Shown: positions 1 to 8,653, numbered from the stretch's first letter. The stretch is 64,000 nucleotides of DNA from Myxococcales bacterium 68-20 (GCA_001899635.1 MKVQ01000009.1:62001-126000); one strand, 5' to 3'. Numbers and translations are program-made. The notes: generated by a model not told the origin, from the sequence alone.

Positions 1-676
1 GCTCGGGAGGAGGGTCGTCGTAGCCACCGGCCCAGACGGCGCCCATCGCTCGCGCCCGAGCTTGCTCTTCGATCGAGCGCGTCGCGACGAACACGCGACA
101 GTTCCAGTAGCGCGCGACCTGGAGCGCGAGCAGGGCCGACGCTCCGAAGCCGTAGAGCCCGACGCGCATCCCCGGCCTCACACCGGCGCGACCGAGCGAA
201 CGAAAGCCGATGACCCCACCGCAGAGCAGCGGCGCTGCCGACGCGGCATCATCGAAGCCCGCCGGCACGGGGAACGCGAACGATGCGTTCACGATCGCCC
301 GCGTGGCGTAGCCGCCGTCGATGTCCCAGCCGGTGAAGCGGGCCTGCTCGCAGAGGTTCTCCTTCCCCGCGACGCACTGGATGCACACCCCACATGCAGA
401 GCCGAGCCAGCCCGCCGCCGCGCGATCCCCCACCGACCAGCTCGAGACGCGAGCCCCGACCGCGACCACCTCTCCGACGATCTGGTGGCCGGGCACGATG
501 GGAAGGCGGCGCGCGGGCAGGTCGCCCTCGGCGAGCTGGAGGTCCGTCCGGCAGACGGCGCAAGCTCGGACGGCGATCGCGATCTCGTCCTCGCCCGGTA
601 CGGGATCGGGCACCTCCTCGAGGCTCAGCGGCGCCTCCTCGGCGCGCCTCGGTGCACGGAGGATCATCCGCTTCAT
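1..676 (-). CDS. Zinc-dependent alcohol dehydrogenase, 5' part (gene runs off the left edge)
   Basis: Medium-chain zinc-dependent dehydrogenase that interconverts alcohols and aldehydes with NAD(P). The 225 visible residues are the N-terminal part. The GroES-like half shows the catalytic-zinc motif CAVCRTD near residue 40, then PGHQIVG, then a structural-zinc loop beginning CGVCIQC with further cysteines; the Rossmann motif GLYGFGAS follows. The ATG at 676 (MKRMIL) is preferred over the ATG at 667 because it lies 15 bases from a -24/-12-like element. The C-terminal third is outside the window, so substrate class cannot be judged. It is divergent from the small gene at 786 and may belong to the same regulon as the genes to its right. 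Confidence 0.9.
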   Translation of the reverse strand, partial: MKRMILRAPRRAEEAPLSLEEVPDPVPGEDEIAIAVRACAVCRTDLQLAEGDLPARRLPIVPGHQIVGEVVAVGARVSSWSVGDRAAAGWLGSACGVCIQCVAGKENLCEQARFTGWDIDGGYATRAIVNASFAFPVPAGFDDAASAAPLLCGGVIGFRSLGRAGVRPGMRVGLYGFGASALLALQVARYWNCRVFVATRSIEEQARARAMGAVWAGGYDDPPPE

Positions 677-689
677 GACGACCGACGGC

Positions 690-705
690 TGCACGCGACG
701 TTCCG
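690..705 (-). promoter_or_regulatory. Sigma-54-like -24/-12 element before the alcohol dehydrogenase
   Basis: Minus-strand CGGAACGTCGCGTGCA keeps GG-N10-GC and resembles the consensus TGGCACG-N4-TTGCW. The -12 C is 15 bases from the ATG at 676, which would leave an almost leaderless mRNA. Support comes mainly from the shared pattern across the neighbouring units. Confidence 0.4.
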
Positions 706-735
706 CGCTCGGAAGAGCTGCACCGCCGCCGCAGC

Positions 736-751
736 AGGCACGCGTGCTGCT
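736..751 (+). promoter_or_regulatory. Sigma-54-like -24/-12 element before the 62-aa gene
   Basis: AGGCACGCGTGCTGCT matches the sigma-54 consensus TGGCACG-N4-TTGCW at all but two key positions. Predicted transcription start is near 762, giving a 24-base leader that contains a full Shine-Dalgarno sequence. Confidence 0.5.
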
Positions 752-785
752 TCTTCGCATCGAGTGAGAAGGAGGTGATGAAGCA

Positions 786-974
786 ATGACTGGCCCACGC
801 AAGCCGAGGCCGAAGTTCCTTGGGTCGGGCGAGGAACATTCGATCGAACACGCGGAAGAGACGGAGAACGCGGTTCACGAGGACGAGCTCGTCGGTACCT
901 GCGCACACGGCGCGTCCCCGGATCTCCGGGCAGAGGAACCCTTCGGCGAAACGCGAGGCTCGACCGAGACGTGA
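786..974 (+). CDS. Small acidic hypothetical protein, 62 aa
   Basis: I do not recognise a family. The case for a gene is upstream: GGAGGTGAT at 771-779 is a near-perfect match to the 16S anti-Shine-Dalgarno, ten bases from the ATG, and a good sigma-54-like element precedes it with normal leader spacing. The product is hydrophilic and Glu-rich (a segment reads EEHSIEHAEETENAVHEDEL) with no membrane segment. It lies in the gap between two leftward genes and is the only rightward candidate there. Codon third positions are GC-rich but less strictly so than in neighbouring genes, so coding is plausible, not proven. The rest of the 677-1027 gap shows nothing else. Confidence 0.4.
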   Translation: MTGPRKPRPKFLGSGEEHSIEHAEETENAVHEDELVGTCAHGASPDLRAEEPFGETRGSTET

Positions 975-1027
975 GGCTCGGTCACTCGTCCATGTGCACG
1001 ACGCTGCCCAGCTGAGCCGAGGTCGCG

Positions 1028-2662
1028 CTACCCGACGAGACCTCGCGGCCAGGTGGCGATCTCGCGCTTCGCCTGCGCGAGCGCGTCGTCCGCCGTGCCC
1101 GACGTGTCGACGCGGATGTGCTCCGCCGGCGCGAGCTCGACGATCGGCTCGTAGCCGGCGGCGAAGGCGTCGAGGATCTCGGGGGTCGCGTCCGAGACGT
1201 GGGCCCTGCCCTGACGTGCCTCGAGCCTCGCACGGCACACCTCCATCGGAGCCGTACACTCGAGCAAGCGGAACGGAACGCCGTGCGCCTGCGCGATCTC
1301 CCGCGCCGCGGCGCGGGCCGCGGCCGTGCGAAAGGACGCGTCGATGATCACTGGCCGACCGGACGCGAGCACGAGCCCCGCACGTCGCAGCACCTCGGCG
1401 TAGACGCGCGTGCTGAACGCTTGGTCGTACGCGCCCTGCCACGCGCCGGCGGCCGCGGGTGCGGTCGGGGCGACGCCGATCATGTGCTTGCGCGTTCGAT
1501 CCGCGTCGACCACCGGCGCGCTCAGCTCCTCGCCGAGACGCTCGGCAAGGGTGCTCTTTCCCGACGCGATGCCTCCGGCCACGGCGACGACCACCGGCTC
1601 CAGCACCGACCGCCGACGCGCAGCCTCTGCGAGGAGCAGATACCGCCGCGCCTCCGCTCGTGCGGCCTCGGCAACGTGCTCCGGGGCCCCAGGGCTCGTC
1701 GCCGTCGACGCCGCGATCTTCGCGCGTACGCAGGCGCGGTAGCTCTCGTAGAAATCGAGCACGCGATAGAGGTCGAAGTCGTTCGCCGCGCGTGCATACA
1801 TCGCGACGAAGCGCTCGGCGAGGTCGACTCGCCCGAGCCGTGCGAGGTCCATCGCGAGGAACGAAACGTCGGCGCAGACGTCGGCGAAGCGATAGCGATC
1901 GTCGAACTCGATCCCGTCGATCACCTCGAAGTCGCTCGCGTGGAAGAACACGTGCTCGAGCCTGAGATCGCCGTGTCCGTCGCGAACGGCTCCAGCGAGC
2001 ATGCGCTGCTCGAACACGTCACGGTGCTCGGTCAGGAACGAGATCTGCCACCGCGCGAGCCCTGCCAGCGTCTCCGCCGCGACGAAGTCACCACCCGACT
2101 CACGGAGCGAGACGAAGTTGTCGCGCACGTTCCGCTCGACGGCGTCGGGCGCACCACAGCTCACGATCCGCGGCCCGCTCGCCGAGTCGGCGTGGAACGC
2201 CGCGATCGCGAACGCGAGCGCGTCGACGTGCTCCCGGCGCAGCTCGCCCCTCTCGAGGAGCACGTCCGCACGACGCTCATCGTCGAGGCGCGTCATCTGG
2301 ACGGCCCACTCCGCGATCGCGCCGCCGCCGGCGCGAAGGGTGTAGCGCCCATCCGAGCGACGGCGGATCGGGACGACGCCCAGATACGTGCGGGGTGCGA
2401 GGCGCCGGTTGATCCGGACCTCGTTCCGACACGCACGCTCGCGCGCCTCGAACGACGAGAAGTCGAGGAACGGGAGCGTCACCGGCTTCTTGATCTTGTA
2501 GACCTCGGGGCCGAGCAGGACCCAGGAGATGTGGGTCTCGATCAGCTTGACCTCGCGCGGGTCGTGAGCCCTCGCAGCGCGCTCGCGGAGCTCGGTCAGC
2601 AGGTCATCCACCATGCGGCGGCGGACCGTCCAGACTTCCTCGTACGTCGATACGGCAGCCAT
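1028..2662 (-). CDS. Bifunctional aminoglycoside-phosphotransferase-like / P-loop ATPase protein
   Basis: 544 residues in two halves. Residues about 30-340 form a phosphotransferase-like fold: HGDLRLEHVF near residue 230 is the Brenner-type catalytic loop and VIDGIEFDDRYRFADVCAD corresponds to the metal-binding segment. Residues about 355-540 are a P-loop kinase domain with Walker A GGIASGKST near residue 365. This architecture is known from COG2187/COG0645-type fusions, whose substrate is unknown; resistance to aminoglycosides should not be assumed. The ATG at 2662 is preferred over the internal Met-17 because a near-consensus sigma-54 element lies 14 bases upstream of it. It forms its own transcription unit left of the NtrC gene. 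Such proteins turn up in hypoxia regulons (family knowledge), consistent with the neighbours. Confidence 0.85.
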   Translation of the reverse strand: MAAVSTYEEVWTVRRRMVDDLLTELRERAARAHDPREVKLIETHISWVLLGPEVYKIKKPVTLPFLDFSSFEARERACRNEVRINRRLAPRTYLGVVPIRRRSDGRYTLRAGGGAIAEWAVQMTRLDDERRADVLLERGELRREHVDALAFAIAAFHADSASGPRIVSCGAPDAVERNVRDNFVSLRESGGDFVAAETLAGLARWQISFLTEHRDVFEQRMLAGAVRDGHGDLRLEHVFFHASDFEVIDGIEFDDRYRFADVCADVSFLAMDLARLGRVDLAERFVAMYARAANDFDLYRVLDFYESYRACVRAKIAASTATSPGAPEHVAEAARAEARRYLLLAEAARRRSVLEPVVVAVAGGIASGKSTLAERLGEELSAPVVDADRTRKHMIGVAPTAPAAAGAWQGAYDQAFSTRVYAEVLRRAGLVLASGRPVIIDASFRTAAARAAAREIAQAHGVPFRLLECTAPMEVCRARLEARQGRAHVSDATPEILDAFAAGYEPIVELAPAEHIRVDTSGTADDALAQAKREIATWPRGLVG

Positions 2663-2674
2663 CGCGGCGGAGGG

Positions 2675-2690
2675 AGCATCGCGCGTGCCA
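2675..2690 (-). promoter_or_regulatory. Near-consensus sigma-54 -24/-12 element
   Basis: Minus-strand TGGCACGCGCGATGCT differs from TGGCACG-N4-TTGCW at one position. It ends close to the start codon at 2662 (14 bases from the -12 C). An enhancer-like dyad lies about 110 bp further upstream at 2772-2785. Confidence 0.6.
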
Positions 2691-2771
2691 GCACCTGATC
2701 CGCGCTTTCTCCTCGCACGAACGGCGTCCGCACGAGGGCGCTCACGGCGCGACAGCGAACCCTGCGCCGCC

Positions 2772-2785
2772 GCGCAAACCGTGCG
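2772..2785 (+). promoter_or_regulatory. Candidate NtrC-type enhancer (UAS) dyad
   Basis: GCGCAAACCGTGCG contains the inverted repeat CGCA-N5-TGCG. It lies in the non-coding gap between the NtrC gene and the 2662 gene, about -108 to -121 from the predicted start. The same 14-mer occurs on the other strand at 5890-5903, upstream of the kinase operon. Confidence 0.5.
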
Positions 2786-2800
2786 AGCCGGCCGTCGCCG

Positions 2801-4168
2801 CTACTTCCGGAGGTCCTTCGACGACAGCCCGTACTCTGCGAGACGGTACTGGATGGTGCGGACGCTGATGTCGAGGAGCTCTGCGGCGCGCGCGGTCGAG
2901 CCCTGCGTGGCCTCGAGCGTCGAGAGGATCGCGTAGCGCTCGATCTCCGCCATCGTCGACCCCGGGATCCGGACGGGTCCCTGGATCGGCTGAGCGGCGT
3001 CGAACGGTAGGTCGTCGGCGTCGAGCTTGGGGCCTTCGCTCATGACGACGGCCCGCTCGATCGCGTTCTCGAGCTCACGGACGTTGCCCGGCCAGCGATG
3101 GCCCAGGATCTTCGTGCGCGCCGTATCGCTGAAGGCGTCGATGTTCTTGTGGTTCTCCCGCGCGAAGCGGTGGAGGAAGTGCTCCGCGAGGACGACCACG
3201 TCCCCGCTGCGGAGGCGGAGCGGCGGCATCTCCACCGCGACGACGTTGAGCCGATAGTAGAGGTCCTCGCGGAAACGCCCCTCGCGCACCTCGGCGGCGA
3301 GGTCCTTGTTCGTCGCCGCGAGGACGCGAACGTCGATGGGGACCGACTGGCCGCTGCCGATGCGCTCGATCGTCCTCTCCTGGAGGACCCGGAGGAGCTT
3401 CACCTGCATCAGCGGCGGGATATCGCCGACCTCGTCGAGGAAGAGCGTCCCGCCGGCGGCCTGCTCGAAGCGGCCGACGCGCCGCTTGTCCGCGCCGGTG
3501 AACGCGCCCTTCTCGTGCCCGAAGAGCTCGGCCTCGAGGAGCGTCTCCGGGATCGCCGCGCAGTGGAGCGACACGAACGGCGCCTTCGTGCGCGGGCTGA
3601 GGGCGTGGATCGCCTTCGCGAGCTCACCCTTGCCGGTACCGCTCTCGCCGGTGATCAGGACCGTCGCCTTCGAGCCCGCGACCTGCCGCGCGACGCGATA
3701 GACCTTCTGCATCACGGGGCTCGTCCCGAGCAACCCCTGGAGGCCCTCGCCGTCGCGATCGCGGATCTGCCGCTTCAGGTTCTCCGCCTCGACGCGGATG
3801 ACCCGCTGCTCGAACGCCCGCTCGATCGCGAGGAGCAGGACGTCGAAGTCGATCGGCTTCGTGATGAAGTCCGAAGCGCCTTTGCGCATGGCGTCGACGG
3901 CATTGCTGACGTCCCCGAACGCGGTCGTGACGATCACGGGCAGCTCGGAGTCCTGCTCGCGCAGCTTCGTGAGCAGCGTCATGCCGTCCATGTTCGGCAT
4001 CTTCAGGTCGGTGACGACGACGTCCGGCGCCGTCGACGCGGCGACCTCGAGCGCGGCCACGCCGTCCGCCGCGAGGGAGACGTCGTACCCCGACTGATTG
4101 AGGAGCTTCTCGAGCCCGCTCCGCGCGGATGCCTCGTCGTCGACGACCAGAATTCGTGCCTTGCTCAT
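2801..4168 (-). CDS. Sigma-54-dependent response regulator, NtrC family
   Basis: 455-residue transcription activator with the full three-domain layout. Residues 1-120 are a receiver (acidic pair in VVDDE, phospho-acceptor Asp54 in VVTDLKMP, Lys in TKPID). Residues about 145-385 are the AAA+ domain (Walker A GESGTGKG at 174-181; GAFTGA at 221-226, the loop that contacts sigma-54; Walker B region LFLDEVGDI). Residues about 410-455 are a Fis-type helix-turn-helix. All catalytic elements look intact. Its start overlaps the stop of the globin kinase gene by four bases (ATGA), so the two are co-translated and are surely cognate. I infer that it drives the sigma-54-like promoters spread over the first 22 kb, including its own. 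Confidence 0.95.
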   Translation of the reverse strand: MSKARILVVDDEASARSGLEKLLNQSGYDVSLAADGVAALEVAASTAPDVVVTDLKMPNMDGMTLLTKLREQDSELPVIVTTAFGDVSNAVDAMRKGASDFITKPIDFDVLLLAIERAFEQRVIRVEAENLKRQIRDRDGEGLQGLLGTSPVMQKVYRVARQVAGSKATVLITGESGTGKGELAKAIHALSPRTKAPFVSLHCAAIPETLLEAELFGHEKGAFTGADKRRVGRFEQAAGGTLFLDEVGDIPPLMQVKLLRVLQERTIERIGSGQSVPIDVRVLAATNKDLAAEVREGRFREDLYYRLNVVAVEMPPLRLRSGDVVVLAEHFLHRFARENHKNIDAFSDTARTKILGHRWPGNVRELENAIERAVVMSEGPKLDADDLPFDAAQPIQGPVRIPGSTMAEIERYAILSTLEATQGSTARAAELLDISVRTIQYRLAEYGLSSKDLRK

Positions 4169-5772
4169 ACCTCGGCCTCTTGTCTCATCAGCGGCAGCGT
4201 TACCCGAAAACGCGTCCGACCGGGACGGCTGTCCACGTCGATGTTACCGCCATGGTCGGTCACGATTCGATGGACGATTGCAAGGCCGAGCCCGGTACCG
4301 TTGGGTTTGGTCGAATAGAACGCGTCGAAGATCGAAGGCTGGCCCGACGGGATCCCCGGGCCGTCATCCTCGATCTCCATCCAGACATGCCTCGGCTCCC
4401 GGCGCGCACGAACGGCGACCGAGCCTCCCCCTTTGGGCCCGAGCGCCTCGATCGCGTTCTGCAAGAGGTTGAGGAGCACCTGCTCGAGCCGCTGAACATC
4501 GCCGTCGAACTGGAGCTCGCGCGTCGGCAAGTCGGTGGCGATCGTCACCTGCGCCGCCCGAGCCGTGGCCTCCACGAGGTGGATGACACGTTCGCAGAGC
4601 TCCCGCGCGTTCACGGGCACCCAGACGAGGGGTTGCGGACGCGCGAAGTCGAGGAACTCCGTCACGAGACGCGCGAGCCGCTGGATCTCGTAGCCGACGA
4701 CGTGCACCGCCTCGAGCGCCTCCGTCGACCCGCTCTCCCTCGAGAGAGCGCGCTCGAGAAACGATACGTGAAGGCGCGCGCCGTTCAGGGGATTGCGGAT
4801 CTCGTGCGCGAGTCCGGCCGCCAGCGTGCCGAGAGCGGCGAGGCGCTTTTCCTGCTGCTGACGCTCGCGCGCGATCCGCTCCTCCGTCACGTCGGCTCCG
4901 ATGAGGAAGCGGGCAACGTCACCGTCGCCGGGCCCTTCGTCCGCGGCAGCCACTTGCCAGCGCATGTCGCGGACCTTCCCCGATCGCATCAGGAGCGCGA
5001 GCTCCGTGGTCGTCCCGGTCACCGCGGAGACGAGCTTCGATCCGTCGTGCTCGCGGAGCTCCTCGGGCACGAACAGCGGGACGAACGCCTGACCGATCAC
5101 CTCGTCCCGCGCGTAGCCGGTCATGCGCTCGGCCTCGCGGTTGAAGAGCACGACGTGTCCACTCGGATCGAGACCGACGACGAGCAGCGGCGCGAGCTCC
5201 ACCGCTTTGACGTAACGCTGTCGCGCCCTGTCGTCGCGCCGGCTCTGTGCATCCGTCTCCCGCTTCGCCGCCCGTTCGACGCGGGTGATGAGATCGTCGC
5301 GATAGCTCTCGAGCATCACTGCGAGCTCGATGTCGAGGAGGCGCGAGAGCGCAGCGCCGATGATGGAGGCATCGGCACCGGCCTTCTCGTCGATCACGAT
5401 CGTGAGAGACGAGCGGATCACCGCCATCGCGGTCAGCATGTACCGCTGCGGGAGCCCGACCTTCACGTGAACGCGGCCGATCTGCTCCGTCTTCTGGAAG
5501 TAGTCCTCGTCGTAGACGCCGCCGAAGACGCCCTCGAGCCACCGCACGAGCGAGTCCTGAAGCCGGCGGATCTGGTCCTCGCCGGTGAAGACCGCGTGCG
5601 CCTCTTCGTGCTCGCGGATGCGTTCGTAGAACTCCTGCGCGATCCGCCGGAAATGCGGCGCCGCGTGCGAGGCGAATGCCCCGAGAAGCCTGGCGTCGTC
5701 GTCGGTGAAGCGGACGTAGCGCTTCAGCTCGTCGACGCGGGTTTCCATTCTGCGAGCATAGTCCAACGTCAT
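4165..5772 (-). CDS. Globin-coupled PAS sensor histidine kinase
   Basis: 535-residue soluble kinase. Residues 1-160 form a protoglobin/globin-coupled sensor domain, with His102 in [12 protein letters not shown] as the likely proximal heme ligand and Tyr49 in QEFYERI as a possible distal residue. A PAS domain follows (about 190-305), then HisKA with His323 in LAHEIRNPL and a HATPase domain with the N-box [12 protein letters not shown] and DDGPGI. No membrane segments are seen. The architecture matches globin-coupled kinases such as AfGcHK of Anaeromyxobacter, which respond to oxygen at heme iron (family knowledge). It is the first gene of an operon with the NtrC regulator. Ligand and sign of the response cannot be read from sequence. 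Confidence 0.93.
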   Translation of the reverse strand: MTLDYARRMETRVDELKRYVRFTDDDARLLGAFASHAAPHFRRIAQEFYERIREHEEAHAVFTGEDQIRRLQDSLVRWLEGVFGGVYDEDYFQKTEQIGRVHVKVGLPQRYMLTAMAVIRSSLTIVIDEKAGADASIIGAALSRLLDIELAVMLESYRDDLITRVERAAKRETDAQSRRDDRARQRYVKAVELAPLLVVGLDPSGHVVLFNREAERMTGYARDEVIGQAFVPLFVPEELREHDGSKLVSAVTGTTTELALLMRSGKVRDMRWQVAAADEGPGDGDVARFLIGADVTEERIARERQQQEKRLAALGTLAAGLAHEIRNPLNGARLHVSFLERALSRESGSTEALEAVHVVGYEIQRLARLVTEFLDFARPQPLVWVPVNARELCERVIHLVEATARAAQVTIATDLPTRELQFDGDVQRLEQVLLNLLQNAIEALGPKGGGSVAVRARREPRHVWMEIEDDGPGIPSGQPSIFDAFYSTKPNGTGLGLAIVHRIVTDHGGNIDVDSRPGRTRFRVTLPLMRQEAEV

Positions 5773-5799
5773 CGCACTCAGCTGGGGGACACGGCTGAG

Positions 5800-5815
5800 T
5801 GCAGCGGCCGTGCCA
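5800..5815 (-). promoter_or_regulatory. Near-consensus sigma-54 promoter of the globin kinase/NtrC operon
   Basis: Minus-strand TGGCACGGCCGCTGCA differs from TGGCACG-N4-TTGCW at one position. Predicted start near 5790 leaves an 18-base leader before the ATG at 5772. This suggests that the operon is activated by its own NtrC product. Confidence 0.65.
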
Positions 5816-5889
5816 CGGCGAAATCCCTGGCGTTCGTGCCCGGTCCCAGTCTAGGGCCGTCCATTTCGTGCGCGCCGGTGGGCGTGAGG

Positions 5890-5903
5890 CGCACGGTTTG
5901 CGC
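5890..5903 (-). promoter_or_regulatory. Candidate NtrC-type enhancer (UAS) dyad
   Basis: The minus strand reads GCGCAAACCGTGCG, identical over 14 bases to the site at 2772-2785. It lies about -100 to -113 from the predicted sigma-54 start of the kinase operon and is outside any gene. Confidence 0.5.
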
Positions 5904-5926
5904 AGGGGTGCAGGGCGTGCGTCTCC

Positions 5927-6012
5927 CGCTTCCCCCAGGACGCTTCCCCCAGGACGCTTCCCCCAGGACGCTTCCCCCAGGACGCTTCCCCCAGGACGCT
6001 TCCCCCTCAGGA
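5927..6012. repeat. Six tandem copies of a 14-bp unit
   Basis: Unit CGCTTCCCCCAGGA is repeated five times exactly (5927-5996), followed by a sixth copy with a two-base insertion (5997-6012). It sits between the globin kinase operon and the 3' end of the trehalose synthase gene. The 14-bp period is not a multiple of three and no gene covers it. It is a simple tandem array, probably prone to slippage. Confidence 0.9.
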
Positions 6013-6030
6013 CGCGTCGCAAGCGGTCGT

Positions 6031-7455
6031 TCAAGAATAGAGGAGCTGGATGAGCCATCCCCAGCGCTCGAGCGACGAGACGCTGAGATACTCCGAGCAG
6101 ACACGCTTGTAGGCGGCGTCGCCCATTCGAACGCGGAGCTCGGGCGACTCGAGGACGCGACGCAAGGCACGCGCCGTCTCGCTCGCATCCGACGGATCGC
6201 GCACGAGCAAGCCCTCGATGCCGTCGTCGATCTGGTCCTGGATCCCTCCGACCGCGCTCGCGACGACCGCTCGCTTCTTCCACATCGCCTCCGTCACCGT
6301 GAGGCCGAAGCCTTCCCGGAGGCTCTTCTGCACGACCACGGTCGCATGCCGCTGGAGCGCGTTCACCATCGCGGCGTTCTCGTCACGATCGACCATCGGG
6401 AGCTCGGCGAGATGGACGCGCCTGCGCACCTGTTCGGAGAGCGCCTGCCACGCGTGCTCGACCTCGCGGAGCACCTCCGGTCCCTCGGGATCGTCGGCGA
6501 CTCCTCCCTGCGCGGGCCCTGCGAGGATCAGCTCGGCGCCGAGGTCGTCGCCTTGCTCGAGCAGCTTGGTGAAGCCTGCGAGCAGGCCGATGTGATCCTT
6601 CATGCGATCCCACCTCGAGACCTGCACGACGAGAGGCACGCTCCAAATCGGAGGCCCCCCCATACGGATCACATTCGCGCGGCTGACCACCTGATGGGGC
6701 GCCCCATCTTCGCCGACGTAGACGGGGCAACAGACCCCGGGAGCGCTCTCGACGAGTCCGGCAGTGGTGAGGACCGCTCGGACCGAGAGCTCCGACATCC
6801 ACTCGTTCTTCACCGAGAACGGGTCGATGTTCGGTGGAAGCGTGACGGCGTGCGCGCGCGGGAACCAGCTCGGAACATAGGCCGGCCGCGAGAAGACCGC
6901 GACCGGCACGCCCTCGAGATACTTGCGAAGGAACCGCCATCCGACGTCGGCCTCGACCCCAGGCCCCTCGTGCCCGATGTGACATCGCCAGACGACTCGC
7001 TCACCGAGCTGCCGAAGATGCGGGATCAACCCGGCGGTCTGCGGATCGTGGCAGATGACCGCGTCCCCCGGACGAATGAGGCGCTCGATCTGCGCGCAGT
7101 TCTCGGCGAGCACCCGTTCGTAGAGCGCCGCCTGCTCCGGCCCGAGCGGCGAGCCGTCCCCCGCGTTGTCGTGAAGCGCATTGTGAAGGCGCTTCGTGAT
7201 CGCGAAGAACTCGGGGGGACCTTCGATGACGAGCCAGCGAACCTCCGCCCCGAGGCCGCGCGCATACCTCAGCAGCGAGCGCAGGACCTCGGCGACGCCG
7301 CCACCCGCCGCCGTCGAGTTGACGTTCCAGACCGTGTGCGAGCCGAGCATTGCGCGCGTGGCCTCGGCCTCGCGTGCGATCGCCTCGACTCGAGCGGCAC
7401 CCACGAGCTCGACGAAGGGGCTGAGCGCGCGCGCCGACACTTCGACCTGGAACAC
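6031..7455 (-). CDS. treT: TreT-like trehalose synthase (GT4 glycosyltransferase)
   Basis: 474 residues. The N-terminal segment HTVWNVNSTAAGGGVAEVL with WLVIEGPPEFFAITKRLHNAL is the hallmark of trehalose glycosyltransferring synthase, which joins glucose and an NDP-glucose to make trehalose. The C-terminal half has the GT4 donor site (SLREGFGLTVTEAMWKKRAVVAS). The GTG at 7455 (VFQVEV) is chosen because GAGG lies six bases upstream and because family members start just before this segment. The open frame continues further but would overlap the divergent stress-protein gene. Trehalose is a stress protectant and reserve, which suits the island. Substrate specificity within the TreT group is inferred from motifs only. 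Confidence 0.85.
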   Translation of the reverse strand: MFQVEVSARALSPFVELVGAARVEAIAREAEATRAMLGSHTVWNVNSTAAGGGVAEVLRSLLRYARGLGAEVRWLVIEGPPEFFAITKRLHNALHDNAGDGSPLGPEQAALYERVLAENCAQIERLIRPGDAVICHDPQTAGLIPHLRQLGERVVWRCHIGHEGPGVEADVGWRFLRKYLEGVPVAVFSRPAYVPSWFPRAHAVTLPPNIDPFSVKNEWMSELSVRAVLTTAGLVESAPGVCCPVYVGEDGAPHQVVSRANVIRMGGPPIWSVPLVVQVSRWDRMKDHIGLLAGFTKLLEQGDDLGAELILAGPAQGGVADDPEGPEVLREVEHAWQALSEQVRRRVHLAELPMVDRDENAAMVNALQRHATVVVQKSLREGFGLTVTEAMWKKRAVVASAVGGIQDQIDDGIEGLLVRDPSDASETARALRRVLESPELRVRMGDAAYKRVCSEYLSVSSLERWGWLIQLLYS

Positions 7456-7467
7456 GCGCGACCTCGC

Positions 7468-7483
7468 TGCGAGCTCCGTGCCC
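7468..7483 (-). promoter_or_regulatory. Sigma-54-like element before treT
   Basis: Minus-strand GGGCACGGAGCTCGCA keeps GGCACG and GG-N10-GC. The -12 C is 14 bases from the GTG at 7455. It is divergent from the stress-protein element at 7529-7544. Confidence 0.4.
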
Positions 7484-7528
7484 CCCGCTGCCGGTCGTTG
7501 GGGCGCAGCTCCAACGTCTTCCGGGCCG

Positions 7529-7544
7529 TGGCATGCAGCGTGCG
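7529..7544 (+). promoter_or_regulatory. Sigma-54-like element before the universal stress protein
   Basis: TGGCATGCAGCGTGCG keeps GG-N10-GC; the -12 C is 18 bases from the ATG at 7561. The core GGCATGC-GCGTGC recurs with one change at 10389-10404. Confidence 0.4.
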
Positions 7545-7560
7545 TCGGCTGACGCGGGTC

Positions 7561-8037
7561 ATGAAACGGATCTTCGTCGCCGTCGACACGACCAGCAGCG
7601 CGCCGATCGTCGTGGCCCAGGCCGTCGAGCTTGCCCGCGCGATCGGCGCCAAGGTTCGTCTCTTCCACGCGGTCACGTTGCCGACGCAGGTGCCCCCGCC
7701 CGGCGTGCTCATCGCTCCGCCCGCGCTTCACGCCCACGACCTCGTGAGCGCGGCCGAGACGGCCTTGCGTGGCCTCACGACCTTCGTCCCCAACGAGCTG
7801 CGAGACGGGTTCTCCGTCGAGATCGGCCACCCGCCCGACCGCGTCTGCGAGGCCGCTCGCAAGTACGATCCGGACATCGTCGTCATCGGCGCACACGAGT
7901 ACGGGCTCGTCGCCCGCGCGCTCGGCACGACCGCGGCGCGGATCGTCAACCGGATGGACCGGCCCGTCTTCGTCGTCCGACCGATGCCGCCCTCGCACGT
8001 CGTCTCGGCCGAGCCGATCAGCGCTCGAGCTGGGTGA
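7561..8037 (+). CDS. Universal stress protein (UspA family)
   Basis: 158 residues forming a single Usp domain: MKRIFVAVD at the start is the first beta strand, and PDIVVIGAHEYG with VNRMDRPVFVVRP is the C-terminal half. The usual ATP-binding run G-2x-G-9x-G(S/T) is present only in modified form (GAHEYGLVARALGTTAARIV). Usp proteins are cytoplasmic and are made in stress and low oxygen. It is divergent from treT with a 105-bp shared promoter region and is followed by a CBS-domain gene. Length is typical for a single-domain Usp. Confidence 0.9.
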   Translation: MKRIFVAVDTTSSAPIVVAQAVELARAIGAKVRLFHAVTLPTQVPPPGVLIAPPALHAHDLVSAAETALRGLTTFVPNELRDGFSVEIGHPPDRVCEAARKYDPDIVVIGAHEYGLVARALGTTAARIVNRMDRPVFVVRPMPPSHVVSAEPISARAG

Positions 8038-8132
8038 TCCTGCGGCGACGGACGACCGCGTCTCGCCTCCCCACGATCGCGCATTGCGCCGCCGACATCC
8101 CCGTCATGCATCGGCTCCGCACGCACGGCGCT

Positions 8133-8148
8133 CGGCTTGTGGCTTGCA
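8133..8148 (+). promoter_or_regulatory. Sigma-54-like element before the first CBS gene
   Basis: CGGCTTGTGGCTTGCA has a perfect -12 box (TTGCA) and GGC at -24. The -12 C is 15 bases from the ATG at 8162, the same spacing as at the second CBS gene. Confidence 0.4.
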
Positions 8149-8161
8149 GCGATGGCGCGGC

Positions 8162-8653
8162 ATGAAAAGGTCCGAGCGCGGGAAGACGACGTTGAAGCTG
8201 GGGGACATCATGACGACCCCGGTGCTCAAGCTCGCTCCGACCGAGCCCGCGAGCGATGCGCTCGCGCTGATGCGTGACGAAGGCGTTCGGCACGCCCCGG
8301 TCGTGGAGGGCAACCTGATCCTGGGAATCGTCTCGGAGCGCGACCTCGGAGGCCCTCACGGCGGCCTCGCGCGGAAGAACCGGACCGTTCGCGATCTGAT
8401 GAAGACCGATCCAGCACTGGGCGCGCCCGAGATGAGCGTGACGGACGCCGTCGTGCTCGTTCGCGAGCGTCACATCGGCTGTCTGCCGATCGTCGACGCT
8501 GGGCGTCTGCTCGGCATCGTGACACGCAGTGATCTGCTCGCAGCGCTCGCGGACATCCGCCGTACCCGGTCCCAGGCGAGCGTGGCGCGAGGCGGCGCCG
8601 ACATCCCTCGCCCGCCGCTCGTCGTCTCCCCGAATCGCGACAAGTGGCCGTGA
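8162..8653 (+). CDS. CBS-domain pair protein
   Basis: 163 residues with two CBS domains (about 15-65 and 75-130), as in LKLGDIMTTPVLKLAPTEP, GILVSERDL-type segment (GIVSERDL) and VRDLMKTDPA with GIVTRSDLL. CBS pairs bind adenine nucleotides and act as energy or redox sensors. The protein has no attached catalytic domain, like Hrp1 of the mycobacterial DosR regulon. It follows the universal stress gene in the same direction after 124 bp and has its own promoter-like element. The last 30 residues are a disordered basic tail. Confidence 0.9.
   Translation: MKRSERGKTTLKLGDIMTTPVLKLAPTEPASDALALMRDEGVRHAPVVEGNLILGIVSERDLGGPHGGLARKNRTVRDLMKTDPALGAPEMSVTDAVVLVRERHIGCLPIVDAGRLLGIVTRSDLLAALADIRRTRSQASVARGGADIPRPPLVVSPNRDKWP

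Noticed and set aside
62-767. Plus-strand frames opposite the alcohol dehydrogenase
   Set aside because: Antisense shadow; the minus strand carries the conserved zinc motifs.
5927-6012. CRISPR-like array
   Set aside because: Direct 14-bp tandem copies with no spacers and no cas genes.
4129-8037. A 1302-codon open frame on the plus strand opposite the globin kinase and treT genes
   Set aside because: Shadow of GC-rich codon use in the antisense genes; only the last 158 codons (universal stress protein) show a protein family.
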